Shown: in pieces, positions 25,848 to 34,118 of the stretch
Position numbering within the stretch: position 1 is the stretch's first letter
Layout: each line of letters begins with the position of its first letter
NCBI GenBank assembly: GCA_002310095.1
Contig: DBYH01000004.1
Location: 28,225-92,224, forward strand
Direction: 5' to 3'
DNA: 64,000 nt
Source: Firmicutes bacterium UBA1191
GTDB taxonomy: Bacteria; Bacillota; Clostridia; Peptostreptococcales; Anaerovoracaceae
Position numbers and translations under genes: made by a program
Notes under the pieces: generated by a model
The model's input: the letters and a program-made list of their open reading frames with translations, nothing else
Told to the model about the DNA's origin: nothing
Database searches by the model: none

Positions 25848-26807
25848 TCAAAGCCTCCTGAGCTGTTCTTTGAGTATCTCCGCGCTGTTTCTGAGCTTCT
25901 GCCGCTCTTCCTTGTACCACTTCTCTTCGAGTCTGTGCTCGACGCCGTTGACTCCCACGATCGAAGGGATGCTGAGGGCCACGTCCTCGATGCCGTATTC
26001 ACCCTGCAGCGGCGATGTGACAGGCGCGATGGTCAGCCTCTGGTTGAGGACCGCGTCAGCAAGGGAGCATACGCAGGTGGCGATGCCGTAGTGCGTCTTG
26101 CCTTTGTCCTTGATGATCTCGGCGCCCATGTCCCTTACCTGGTTGAACAGAAAATCCTTCTGCTCTTCGCCCCATTCCAGTCCCACGTTCTCGCAGTACT
26201 CCCACATAGGCAGGCCCGCGATGGACAGTCTGCTCCAGATCGGGAACGAGGAATTGCCGTGCTCGCCGACTATGTTGCACTTTATCGCCTCTATGTTCAG
26301 ATTAGTGTAGTTGGCGATGCTGCGCACAAGTCTTGAAGTGTCGAGGATGCAGCCTGTTCCGAACACCTTTCCGTTCGGCAGTCCCATCCACTCCGCGCAT
26401 TTATATGTCAGGATGTCGACCGGGTTTGAGACCATCAGAATTACACCGTGGGTGTAGTACGGCGTGATCTCGTCGACGACATCTCTGATCGTTCCGATGT
26501 TGTCATTTATCATGTCCAGACGGTCCTCACCGACGCGTCTGTTTCTTCCGGCGGTGATGATGATCAGGTCGCAGTTCTTGCAGTCCGAATAATCACCGGC
26601 GCGGACTGATGAAGTCCCCATGTAAGGGATTCCGTGCTGGATGTCCAGCGCTTCTCCGGCGGCTTTGTCGACTTCCGAATCGACCAGCACGATCTCGCTT
26701 GCCAGATCCCTGATCGTCAGGGCATAAGCGATTGACGCGCCTACGAAACCCGAGCCGATGATGGCTACCTTTCGATTGTCGATTGCCGCGTACAGTTTAG
26801 TTCCCAA
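25848..26807 (-). CDS. LDH/MDH-family 2-hydroxyacid dehydrogenase, malate-type specificity residue
   Basis: This 319-residue protein has the NAD-binding GSGFVGAS at 18-25, Asp43 after beta-2 (NAD rather than NADP), the catalytic Asp156 and Arg159 in LDTSR, and His183 in GEHGN. It would normally be called L-lactate dehydrogenase. The substrate-specificity position, Gln in lactate enzymes (AGANQKPGE), is Arg90 here (AGRNRRVGE). Arg at that site is the mark of malate dehydrogenases and binds a second carboxylate. GEHGD is changed to GEHGN. The gene overlaps the LCP gene before it by 11 nt and sits in a sugar cluster, so it is probably a biosynthetic enzyme, not the fermentative LDH. Confidence 0.85.
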   Translation of the reverse strand: MGTKLYAAIDNRKVAIIGSGFVGASIAYALTIRDLASEIVLVDSEVDKAAGEALDIQHGIPYMGTSSVRAGDYSDCKNCDLIIITAGRNRRVGEDRLDMINDNIGTIRDVVDEITPYYTHGVILMVSNPVDILTYKCAEWMGLPNGKVFGTGCILDTSRLVRSIANYTNLNIEAIKCNIVGEHGNSSFPIWSRLSIAGLPMWEYCENVGLEWGEEQKDFLFNQVRDMGAEIIKDKGKTHYGIATCVCSLADAVLNQRLTIAPVTSPLQGEYGIEDVALSIPSIVGVNGVEHRLEEKWYKEERQKLRNSAEILKEQLRRL

Positions 26808-28284
26808 AATGCAGGCCCTCCTTTTCTGTCATGACTTCCTTTATTGTCTCCGAAACTTTCTGCACCGATTTCTCCTTTGGCACAGAAACGAAAAACTCTC
26901 TTCCGGTGCCCATGCTCCACACTTCCCTGAAGGCGTCGTTACCGTCTACCCACTGTCTCTTTATGGTCCATTCAGGCATGCGGTCCAGCTGCATTTTCGC
27001 GAGAGAAGCCATCTCTTCCTGGCTCATGCTCGTCTGCATATCCTCGCTGACCGCCTTGAGTATTTCCGTATAGTTGGCCACCAGGGTCTTCTTGCTGGTG
27101 AACTTCTTCAGCAGGGCCTTCACGACCTTCTGCTGGTTCTTTATCCTCTGTTCATCCTGGTCTTTGAAGGCTTTCCTCTCACGGACGAACCAGAGGGCGT
27201 ATCGTCCCTCCATGTGATGCCAGCCTTTTTTGTAGTGCCAGCCCTTAGGGGAAGACATGAAATCTATATCGTTGTAGACGTCGATCCCGCCTACGGCGTC
27301 GACCAGGTTGACGAGCATGCCGAAGTCAACTCTTACATAGTAGTTGATGTCCACGTCCAGCCAGTCCTCGATGGTGTTGATGGTCTCGTCGATTCCGTAG
27401 ACGCCTGTGTGGGTCAGCTTGTCCATCTGGCCGTTCATGTGAAGCGGCACGTACGAGTCACGCGGCATGGACGTCAGAAGGATCGTCTCAGTCCGCGGAT
27501 TCACCGTCAGTATCATGTTGACGTCGCTTCTCGACACGTCGTTGATGCCGCCGCGCGTGTCGACACCTGAAATGAGCACATTGAATGACTCTCTGGTAAC
27601 GTCAACTACACGGCTGCTTGCCGCTGAGCCCTCGACCATGACCTGATGTATCACCTTGGTTTCATCGCCGAAGCCTTCGATGATGTCATTGGTCATCACA
27701 TACTCCGCGTCGCTGATGAACAGGACACGGTCGTTCTTTGTTCCGCTAAGGGACATGAGCTTCTGCCCGGCGTTCATGCAGCCCGTCTCTTCTTCTATTG
27801 TCACAGCAACTTCTTTTTCCAGCTCGCTCTTAGCCTGCTGATACGTGCCCTGGGTGTCAGGAACTGTGTATACGGTCTGACCAGCTATGTCTTCCAGGCT
27901 GCTGTACGCGCTGTCCTTAAGGACTATGACATCGTAGGCGATCGGCTGGGCTTTCAGGTTGCTGATCCTCTCCATCGTCAGGTATGTGTCCAGCGTAAAG
28001 TAGGCGCAGAATCCTGTGCATACCAGTATTATTCCGCAGATCAAAGCCCCTGTCAGGCGCTTTCCCTTTTTCACGCTTCTGCTGTTGATCAACAGGAACA
28101 TGACGATGTCCATGAGGATGATGATTCCTATGGCCGCGGCAAAAAACCTGATCGGCAGTATATCCATCGCCATTATCAGGGCTATGAACAGAATCTCCGC
28201 CAGCAGCGTGAACAGCATCAGTATGGCGCTGGCCGTCGATTCCGGTATCAGACTGATCTTTCTCTTGTCGTTTCCGCTTTTCAT
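26797..28284 (-). CDS. LytR-CpsA-Psr (LCP) family glycopolymer ligase 1
   Basis: This 495-residue protein has about three N-terminal membrane helices (to about 105). An extracellular region follows (about 115-235, YDVIVLKDSAYSSLEDIAG...) that recalls a type 2 periplasmic binding fold. The LCP catalytic domain is at about 235-400, with NVLISGVDTRGG, RSDVNMI, TSMPRDSYVPL and WFVRERKAF. LCP enzymes transfer undecaprenyl-linked teichoic acid or capsule to peptidoglycan. The Asp and Arg residues of the family's phosphate-binding site appear intact. It is a paralogue of the next gene upstream. Confidence 0.9.
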   Translation of the reverse strand: MKSGNDKRKISLIPESTASAILMLFTLLAEILFIALIMAMDILPIRFFAAAIGIIILMDIVMFLLINSRSVKKGKRLTGALICGIILVCTGFCAYFTLDTYLTMERISNLKAQPIAYDVIVLKDSAYSSLEDIAGQTVYTVPDTQGTYQQAKSELEKEVAVTIEEETGCMNAGQKLMSLSGTKNDRVLFISDAEYVMTNDIIEGFGDETKVIHQVMVEGSAASSRVVDVTRESFNVLISGVDTRGGINDVSRSDVNMILTVNPRTETILLTSMPRDSYVPLHMNGQMDKLTHTGVYGIDETINTIEDWLDVDINYYVRVDFGMLVNLVDAVGGIDVYNDIDFMSSPKGWHYKKGWHHMEGRYALWFVRERKAFKDQDEQRIKNQQKVVKALLKKFTSKKTLVANYTEILKAVSEDMQTSMSQEEMASLAKMQLDRMPEWTIKRQWVDGNDAFREVWSMGTGREFFVSVPKEKSVQKVSETIKEVMTEKEGLHFGN

Positions 28285-28300
28285 TGGATCTTATTCCGTG

Positions 28301-29968
28301 TTATTCAGTCTCCTGCGTCGTTTCTTCCTTGGTATTGTCGACCGGATACATGGTGTCGTGAATAAGCTGTTTCGCTTCCTCCACGGTCTGCTCATCAGGG
28401 AAAACGCATGAGAGATTCTGGTTTCCCATGCTGAAGCAAGGCGCCAAGCCCGTCGAACCGACGATGTTTGTCTGCGATATCTTCCACTTGTGCATGCCGG
28501 TCAGCTGCATTCTGGCCAGTTTTCTCATGTCGCTGTTCTTGAGGTCCGTCTGCATCTCATTCTCGACCGCGTTAAGGATCGCCGAATACCTGGTCATGAT
28601 GACCTTGCTGCTCGTAACCCTCTTGATGAGAGCTTCAAGTACGAGCTGCTGGTGTTCGTTCCTCTTCATGTCCCCGGTGGCGAAGGATTTTCTTTCTCTC
28701 GCGAACCAGAGGGCGTAGTGGCCGTCCATGTGATGCCACCCTTCCTTGTAGTGCCATCCCTTGACGGAAGAGTAGAAATCCTCATCATTGTAGACGTCGA
28801 TTCCGCCGACGGCGTCAATGACATCACAAAGCATCGAGAAGTTCACTCTTATGGAATAGTTGATATCTATGCCAAGGAAGTCCTCTATGGTCTTCTTCGT
28901 CTCTTCGCTTCCGTATATTCCCGAGTGAGTCAGCTTGTCCTTCGCGCCATATGTGTGGAGCGGAATGTAGCTGTCTCTCGGTATAGACGTGAGGAGAACT
29001 TGTCTGGTCTGGGGGTTCACGGTCATCACCATGTTGACGTCGCTCAGGCCTCCTTCATCGATGTCTCCCCAGGAATCCAGTCCGGAAATAAGGACATTGA
29101 ACGAATCCTTGGTAACATCGACGGCCTTGCTGTTGTCGTCCTCCCTCTTCTTGACCTTGACTCTGTATATTATCTGCGTGTTCTTCTTGAACCCTTTGAT
29201 GTTCGACTTTATGAGTTTGTATCCGGAGTGGCTGACCAGGATCAGATTGTCGTTGAGAGAAGCTCCCGCAGGGGCTTCCGCTGTCTCGGCGGCCTGTTCT
29301 CCGTCCTTCTTCTCATCCTTCTTTGAATCCTTTTTGGCGTCAGCCTTATCCGCCGCCTCGGCAATTTCATTCTCAGTGGCGGAACCCAGTTCCGAAACTT
29401 TTTTATCGCTGACTTTGCTTCCGTCGTCCACCAGCATCTGGCCCAGGTTCAGAAGGCCGCTTACTGTGTCAATAGTTACGTTTTCTTTGGTAATCAGTCT
29501 CTCGCTGGCTTCAATGAGCTGCTTTGAGTCCATGTCCACCGTGTAAACTGTATGGTCTTTGATGTCGCCGACCTCCGCGTAGCTTCCGTCCTTGAGAGCC
29601 ACGACATCATAATATTCCCAGGTGTCGTGCCATTCGCTTATCTTCTGAAGAGTGTCGTAGGTGCCGTAAATGTAGATGTCTCCTACGGTCAGTACGTTCA
29701 GAAGAAACGCTACTATGATCAGCGCGATCAGCGTCTTGGTCTTTCTGAACTTAACGCTGTTCAGAAGCTGGATCACTATGGCGTCAATGAACAGGAGAAC
29801 CAGGATGGTGATCAGCACATATTTGATCGGGAACACATCAAGGGCGAGCAAAAACATCAGAAACAGGACTTCCGCAAAAACTGCTGCCAGAATTGCTATG
29901 CTAAGTCCTGTTGATTTCGGAAGAATCCTTATTTTTCGCCAGTTGATTTTCCAGTCGATTTTTTTCAT
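28301..29968 (-). CDS. LytR-CpsA-Psr (LCP) family glycopolymer ligase 2, with charged insert
   Basis: This 555-residue protein has the same architecture as LCP 1: three membrane helices, an accessory extracellular region (YYDVVALKDGSY...) and the LCP domain with NVLISGLDSWGD, LSDVNMVMTV, TSIPRDSYIPL and WFARERKSF. It carries a highly charged Lys/Asp/Glu/Ala-rich insert of about 45 residues in the accessory region (about 200-245) that LCP 1 lacks. The insert is probably a flexible linker. Confidence 0.9.
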   Translation of the reverse strand: MKKIDWKINWRKIRILPKSTGLSIAILAAVFAEVLFLMFLLALDVFPIKYVLITILVLLFIDAIVIQLLNSVKFRKTKTLIALIIVAFLLNVLTVGDIYIYGTYDTLQKISEWHDTWEYYDVVALKDGSYAEVGDIKDHTVYTVDMDSKQLIEASERLITKENVTIDTVSGLLNLGQMLVDDGSKVSDKKVSELGSATENEIAEAADKADAKKDSKKDEKKDGEQAAETAEAPAGASLNDNLILVSHSGYKLIKSNIKGFKKNTQIIYRVKVKKREDDNSKAVDVTKDSFNVLISGLDSWGDIDEGGLSDVNMVMTVNPQTRQVLLTSIPRDSYIPLHTYGAKDKLTHSGIYGSEETKKTIEDFLGIDINYSIRVNFSMLCDVIDAVGGIDVYNDEDFYSSVKGWHYKEGWHHMDGHYALWFARERKSFATGDMKRNEHQQLVLEALIKRVTSSKVIMTRYSAILNAVENEMQTDLKNSDMRKLARMQLTGMHKWKISQTNIVGSTGLAPCFSMGNQNLSCVFPDEQTVEEAKQLIHDTMYPVDNTKEETTQETE

Positions 29969-30005
29969 AGGCTCTCAGTTTCGGCCCTGAACAGGATCTC
30001 AGATC

Positions 30006-31058
30006 CTATCCGGCCAGTTCAATGAGCTTGTCGATCAGTTCTTCATATCCGATCCCGGAAGCCTCCCACAGCTGCGGGTACATGCTTATCTTGGTGAATC
30101 CCGGCATGGTGTTGATTTCATTGAAAACAAGCTCGCCGTCATCAAAACTACCCGACGGTCCTTTCTTAAGGAAGAAATCGACTCTGGCGAGTCCCCTGCA
30201 GCCCATTATCTGATAGATCTGGACCGCGGTCTGCCTGATGCTTTCTTCCAAAGATTCCGGAAGGTCGGTTACTATCGATGTTTCAGACCCTATATTATCA
30301 TATTTCGCCACATAATCATAGAATTCGTTGGCTGATATGACCTCTCCGATGCAGCTGGCCTGCGGGTCTTCGTTCCCCAGAACAGCCACTTCAAGTTCTC
30401 TTCCCACTATGGTTTCTTCGATAACAGCCTTAGCGTCTTCCGCAAAGGCAACCTCAAGGGCTTCAGGCAGCTCTTTGAGAGTCCTGACCTTTGTTATTCC
30501 CACCGATGAACCCGAGTTTGCCGGCTTGACGAACAGCGGAAATCTTCCGTCGAAGAAATCGCCGATGACAACGGCCGCTTCCTCTACGTCGCAGCCCTTG
30601 TGGGCGATACAGCATTTCGCCTGTTCGCAGACCTCGGCCTGGTCGATCACGGCCTTGGTTATGGCCTTGTCCATGCAGGCCGCCGAAGATGTGGAATCCG
30701 ATCCGACGAAAGGTATCCCGGCTATAGCCAGAAATCCCTGCATCCTTCCGTCCTCGCCGTTCCTTCCGTGAAGGAGCGGGAATACGACATCCACATCGAG
30801 TCCCGCGAACCCGCCGCCCGGGAGCAGGTAAACATCGTCGTTTCCTTCGGCCTTCTCCCAGCTGCCGTCGGCTATGGCTTCAGGATCCGCGTCAGTGCGC
30901 ATCCATCTTCCCTCCTTGGTTATGCCGACTTTTATCACGTCGTATTTGTCCGCGTCTATGTGCTCCAGCACCGACGCTGCGGATGTCCTTGAAACCTCGT
31001 GTTCAGAGGATACTCCTCCGAACAGGAGCATCAGTTTTTTCTTATTAATCTGATCCAT
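30006..31058 (-). CDS. ddl: D-alanine--D-alanine ligase
   Basis: This 350-residue ATP-grasp enzyme makes the D-Ala-D-Ala dipeptide for peptidoglycan. It has FGGVSSEHEVS at the N-terminus, PLLHGRNGEDG, FVKPANSGSSVGI, the omega-loop region FYDYVAKYDN and the metal-binding FNEINTMPGFT. The Tyr/Lys pattern of the loop fits D-Ala-D-Ala, not the D-Ala-D-lactate (VanA-type) ligases. It sits between LCP genes, so peptidoglycan precursor and glycopolymer attachment genes are co-transcribed. Confidence 0.94.
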   Translation of the reverse strand: MDQINKKKLMLLFGGVSSEHEVSRTSAASVLEHIDADKYDVIKVGITKEGRWMRTDADPEAIADGSWEKAEGNDDVYLLPGGGFAGLDVDVVFPLLHGRNGEDGRMQGFLAIAGIPFVGSDSTSSAACMDKAITKAVIDQAEVCEQAKCCIAHKGCDVEEAAVVIGDFFDGRFPLFVKPANSGSSVGITKVRTLKELPEALEVAFAEDAKAVIEETIVGRELEVAVLGNEDPQASCIGEVISANEFYDYVAKYDNIGSETSIVTDLPESLEESIRQTAVQIYQIMGCRGLARVDFFLKKGPSGSFDDGELVFNEINTMPGFTKISMYPQLWEASGIGYEELIDKLIELAG

Positions 31059-31085
31059 TTTATCTCCTTGCCGGCCCTCGGCCTC

Positions 31086-32525
31086 TTAGTAGATTCCTGT
31101 AAGATTCGCTATGCTTACGCTTATCTCCTGCACGGTTTCGGTCGGTGTATAGTCTTTCTGATTGAAGAACTGGTCATGCAGCTTGCTGACATTGTTCGCC
31201 AGGTTCACAGGCGGTCCGTACCATGCGTACCCCGCGCCTCCGTATCCTGTCCAGCTTCCCACATCGTAAGGGAATCCTGTCGTCGAGTCTGTCATGTCAT
31301 AGGATTTCACGTTCATCATCATCTTGATAATGTCCATGGTGCTCAGATTCGTCTTGACCTCAGGCATGGCGTGTCTCGCTACTGAAAGCATCTTCAGAGG
31401 TCCGGCGCTCTTGACTTTCTTGAATGTCTCGCTGAAGACAATCTTCATTCTCTCGTTTCTTCTGTAGTCGCCTGTCAGAGCGTCCTTTCTGATTCTGGCG
31501 TAGGTTACTGCCTGAACTCCGTTGAGAGTCTGCTTGCCGGCGGATTCCACCTTGTCCCTAGGTCCGTCGACGTTCTTGGCAGTGTTCTTTATGTACTTGT
31601 TCAGTTCTTCAAGCTCCGATTCCTGGACATCTATCTCGATTCCGCCCACGGAGTCTACTATGTCGGCTACAGTCTTCCAGTTGATGACAACGACTTCGTC
31701 GATATCAAGATCCAGATTTCTGTTGAGGGCGTACAGCGACTGCTGTGCCCCGCCGTAGAAGTAGGCGTGGGTGATCTTGTCCAGGCCCTGATCTCCCACA
31801 TCCAGGAGAGTATCCCTGAATACGGAGAACATTTTGACTTCATCAGTCTCTTCGTTTATGCTCGCCACAATTATGGCATCGCTTCTCACCTGAGATTCGT
31901 CATCGTCCGCTCTGGCGTCGGTGCCGAGAACGGCAATGTTTCTGTACCCGTCAAGTGAAGACGCCACTCCGCCGTTGATTCCGATCTCATTTTTATCAAT
32001 TGATATGTGCTGCGCGCTGGCGACAGTAGATAAAACCACAGCTCCGCCAAGCACCCCGATAACCGCGGCGAGCACAACAACCAGCAGCACGGCCATTACC
32101 GGCCCCGGAAGCCTCTTCTTGCGCTTCTTTCCCGGACGGTCTGTCTTTGCTTTTTTCTGGAATGCTCCGCGCTTCCAGATGACGCCGCCGTACTCGTCGT
32201 AATCGGCGTGAACGACGCCGGATCTGACTCCGCGCTTGTTCCTGTCAGCCTCTCTGGATTTGAGGTACGCCTGCATCTCCTTGTCGCGGCGTTCCTTTTC
32301 CTTCTGGGCCTTACGCATGTCAGAAGCGCCGTAAGGGGTATCAGTTACAGAGAACCTTCTTGTATTCTTTCTGTTTTCGGGAAAATACTGGCCGTACTTC
32401 TCATCCGAAGCGTCTGAAGCGCCGTGTCTTCTATTCTGTTCCAGGTACTCCCTGTTTATCTCCTCTTCCTGCTCGTGCTCCCTCAGAGCCAGATATTCCT
32501 GATATTCCCGCTCTTTTTTGTTCAT
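31086..32525 (-). CDS. LytR-CpsA-Psr (LCP) family glycopolymer ligase 3
   Basis: This 479-residue protein has a long, charged cytosolic N-terminus of about 140 residues with coiled-coil character (KKEREYQEYLALREHEQEEEI), one membrane helix (about 143-170) and a simple LCP domain (about 190-380) with NIAVLGTDARADD, RSDAIIVASI, SVFRDTLLDV and TYARIRKDALTGDYRRNERM. It lacks the accessory domain of the other two LCP proteins and is closer to classic LytR/TagU. The long cytosolic tail is unusual and might be a docking or phosphorylation site. A GGAG ribosome site lies 9 nt before the ATG. Confidence 0.9.
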   Translation of the reverse strand: MNKKEREYQEYLALREHEQEEEINREYLEQNRRHGASDASDEKYGQYFPENRKNTRRFSVTDTPYGASDMRKAQKEKERRDKEMQAYLKSREADRNKRGVRSGVVHADYDEYGGVIWKRGAFQKKAKTDRPGKKRKKRLPGPVMAVLLVVVLAAVIGVLGGAVVLSTVASAQHISIDKNEIGINGGVASSLDGYRNIAVLGTDARADDDESQVRSDAIIVASINEETDEVKMFSVFRDTLLDVGDQGLDKITHAYFYGGAQQSLYALNRNLDLDIDEVVVINWKTVADIVDSVGGIEIDVQESELEELNKYIKNTAKNVDGPRDKVESAGKQTLNGVQAVTYARIRKDALTGDYRRNERMKIVFSETFKKVKSAGPLKMLSVARHAMPEVKTNLSTMDIIKMMMNVKSYDMTDSTTGFPYDVGSWTGYGGAGYAWYGPPVNLANNVSKLHDQFFNQKDYTPTETVQEISVSIANLTGIY

Positions 32526-32578
32526 TTAAGCTGCTCCTATATGTTACAAACGTTCCTTGGTATTTCTGTTCTGTCCGG

Positions 32579-34108
32579 TTATTTTCTTGGCTTGGTGTAT
32601 TTGACCGCGAGCCAGTATCCGTTCTTCATTTTCGCCCAGCCGTTCCTGACTTTGACGATGGTTATCTTCTTACCTTTCTTGTAGGTGCCGACTAATTCAT
32701 ACCCGGTTCCAGGACCGGTTCTGTAGTTTACCGCTTCCTTGGTCTTGGCCTTGTACTTCAGGTGGCTCCTGTTGATCCAGTAGCCATTGGTCATCTTGGC
32801 CCAGTTGCCTTTGAACTTCTTGATATATACCTTCTTTCCCTTCTTGTAGGTGCCGACCACCTTCTTGTTCTTGCTCGGACCGGTTCTGTAGTTCATCTTG
32901 CATGTCACAGTAGCCTTGTATCCCTTTGGCTTGCTTCCCGTGTCCGTCGAAGGCTTGTCCTTCGGCTCGAAGATGTAGTTGATGTCAACCGCCTTCTTTA
33001 TGCCGTTGACCCTGCCCAGTGAACTGTACTGCCACATCCAGTAGTCACCTTCGTAGGTAGTCGCGGCTCCGTTTGTGGTGTAATTGGCGAGCCAGATCTT
33101 GTACTTGCTCTGAAGAGTCTTGTGGTCGATGAACTTGGTCAGAGTGTTGTAGTTGGCGTATACCATAGGGGTGTATCCCTCTGCCGCTATTTTATCACAG
33201 AAGGCTTTGCAGGACTCTGTGCCGACGCTCTTCATGACCTTTGAGGTGAGTCTGCCGCCCGTCTCGTAGTCAAAGGCAACCGGCAGCGTGATCTTGTCTC
33301 TGTAATTCTTGATTACTGACACAACGTACTTGGCTTCCGACTTGGCTTCTGCCGGGCTTACCGCGGTTGAGTAGTAATACACTCCCACCTTGAGACCCGC
33401 TTTGTACGCGCGGTTCAGGTTGTTCGAGAACGTCGAATCCATGTTGTGTTCACCCGAACGGAGAGTGCTGTAGCCGCATCTGACGATTACATGGGTAACG
33501 CCGGCGCCTTTGATCTTCTGCCAGCTGTCGTCACTGAGCTTTCCCTGCCACCATGATATGTCTATGCAATTGTATCTGTTGTGCTTGCTGTACTTGGCCG
33601 GAGTCTGGCCCTTGCCGATTCCCGTTACTCCGCCGCCCATGGCGCTGACGTCGCCCTTCGTCTCTATGCGGTCAACGTCTTCAATTCCTTCAGCGTTCGC
33701 GTCCGCCTCCGCTATGAATGTGTCGACATCGTCGGCGTCCGGCTGCAATTCGAATATCACACCGTCGTCATCGATGCCATAATATCTGTAGAATGTAGGG
33801 TCATCCAGGAGGGCGCAAAGTTCAGGGTCGTTCTCGACATCGCTGACATTCATTCCGTCCAGTCCGTCGAACGACACCTCAGTTCCGTTCTCCACTTCCG
33901 CTCCGGCTTCTGTGTCCGTTCCAGTCTCCACGTCTGTTTCGGCCTCCGCGTCCGCTTCGGTCTCCACTTCCATTCCGGTTTCCATGTCAGATTCAACAGC
34001 CGGCTCCTCATTGTCGTCAGCGTATACATCCACAGCCATCATGGCAGGCGCCATGGTCATAGACAATCCTATTATGCATGTGAATATGATTGTTGCGATC
34101 TTTTTCAT
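32579..34108 (-). CDS. Secreted GH25 muramidase with C-terminal SH3-like domains, copy 1
   Basis: This 509-residue protein has a signal peptide (MKKIATIIF...VYA), a highly acidic Glu/Thr/Asp-rich region (about 32-150) and a GH25 lysozyme domain (about 178-385). The catalytic signatures are CIDISWWQG, PVAFDYETGG and WMWQYSS. Two SH3-like wall-binding repeats follow, each with a MNYRTGPS or VNYRTGPG core. It cleaves the glycan strand of peptidoglycan and is probably involved in wall growth or turnover, not phage lysis, since no holin or phage gene is nearby. The next gene upstream encodes a similar enzyme. Confidence 0.92.
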   Translation of the reverse strand: MKKIATIIFTCIIGLSMTMAPAMMAVDVYADDNEEPAVESDMETGMEVETEADAEAETDVETGTDTEAGAEVENGTEVSFDGLDGMNVSDVENDPELCALLDDPTFYRYYGIDDDGVIFELQPDADDVDTFIAEADANAEGIEDVDRIETKGDVSAMGGGVTGIGKGQTPAKYSKHNRYNCIDISWWQGKLSDDSWQKIKGAGVTHVIVRCGYSTLRSGEHNMDSTFSNNLNRAYKAGLKVGVYYYSTAVSPAEAKSEAKYVVSVIKNYRDKITLPVAFDYETGGRLTSKVMKSVGTESCKAFCDKIAAEGYTPMVYANYNTLTKFIDHKTLQSKYKIWLANYTTNGAATTYEGDYWMWQYSSLGRVNGIKKAVDINYIFEPKDKPSTDTGSKPKGYKATVTCKMNYRTGPSKNKKVVGTYKKGKKVYIKKFKGNWAKMTNGYWINRSHLKYKAKTKEAVNYRTGPGTGYELVGTYKKGKKITIVKVRNGWAKMKNGYWLAVKYTKPRK

Positions 34109-34118
34109 GTTGTCTCCT

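Noticed and set aside
30006..31058. Van-type D-Ala-D-lactate or D-Ala-D-serine ligase
   Set aside because: The omega-loop FYDYVAKYDN fits D-Ala-D-Ala ligases, and no vanH, vanX or vanT-like gene is next to it.
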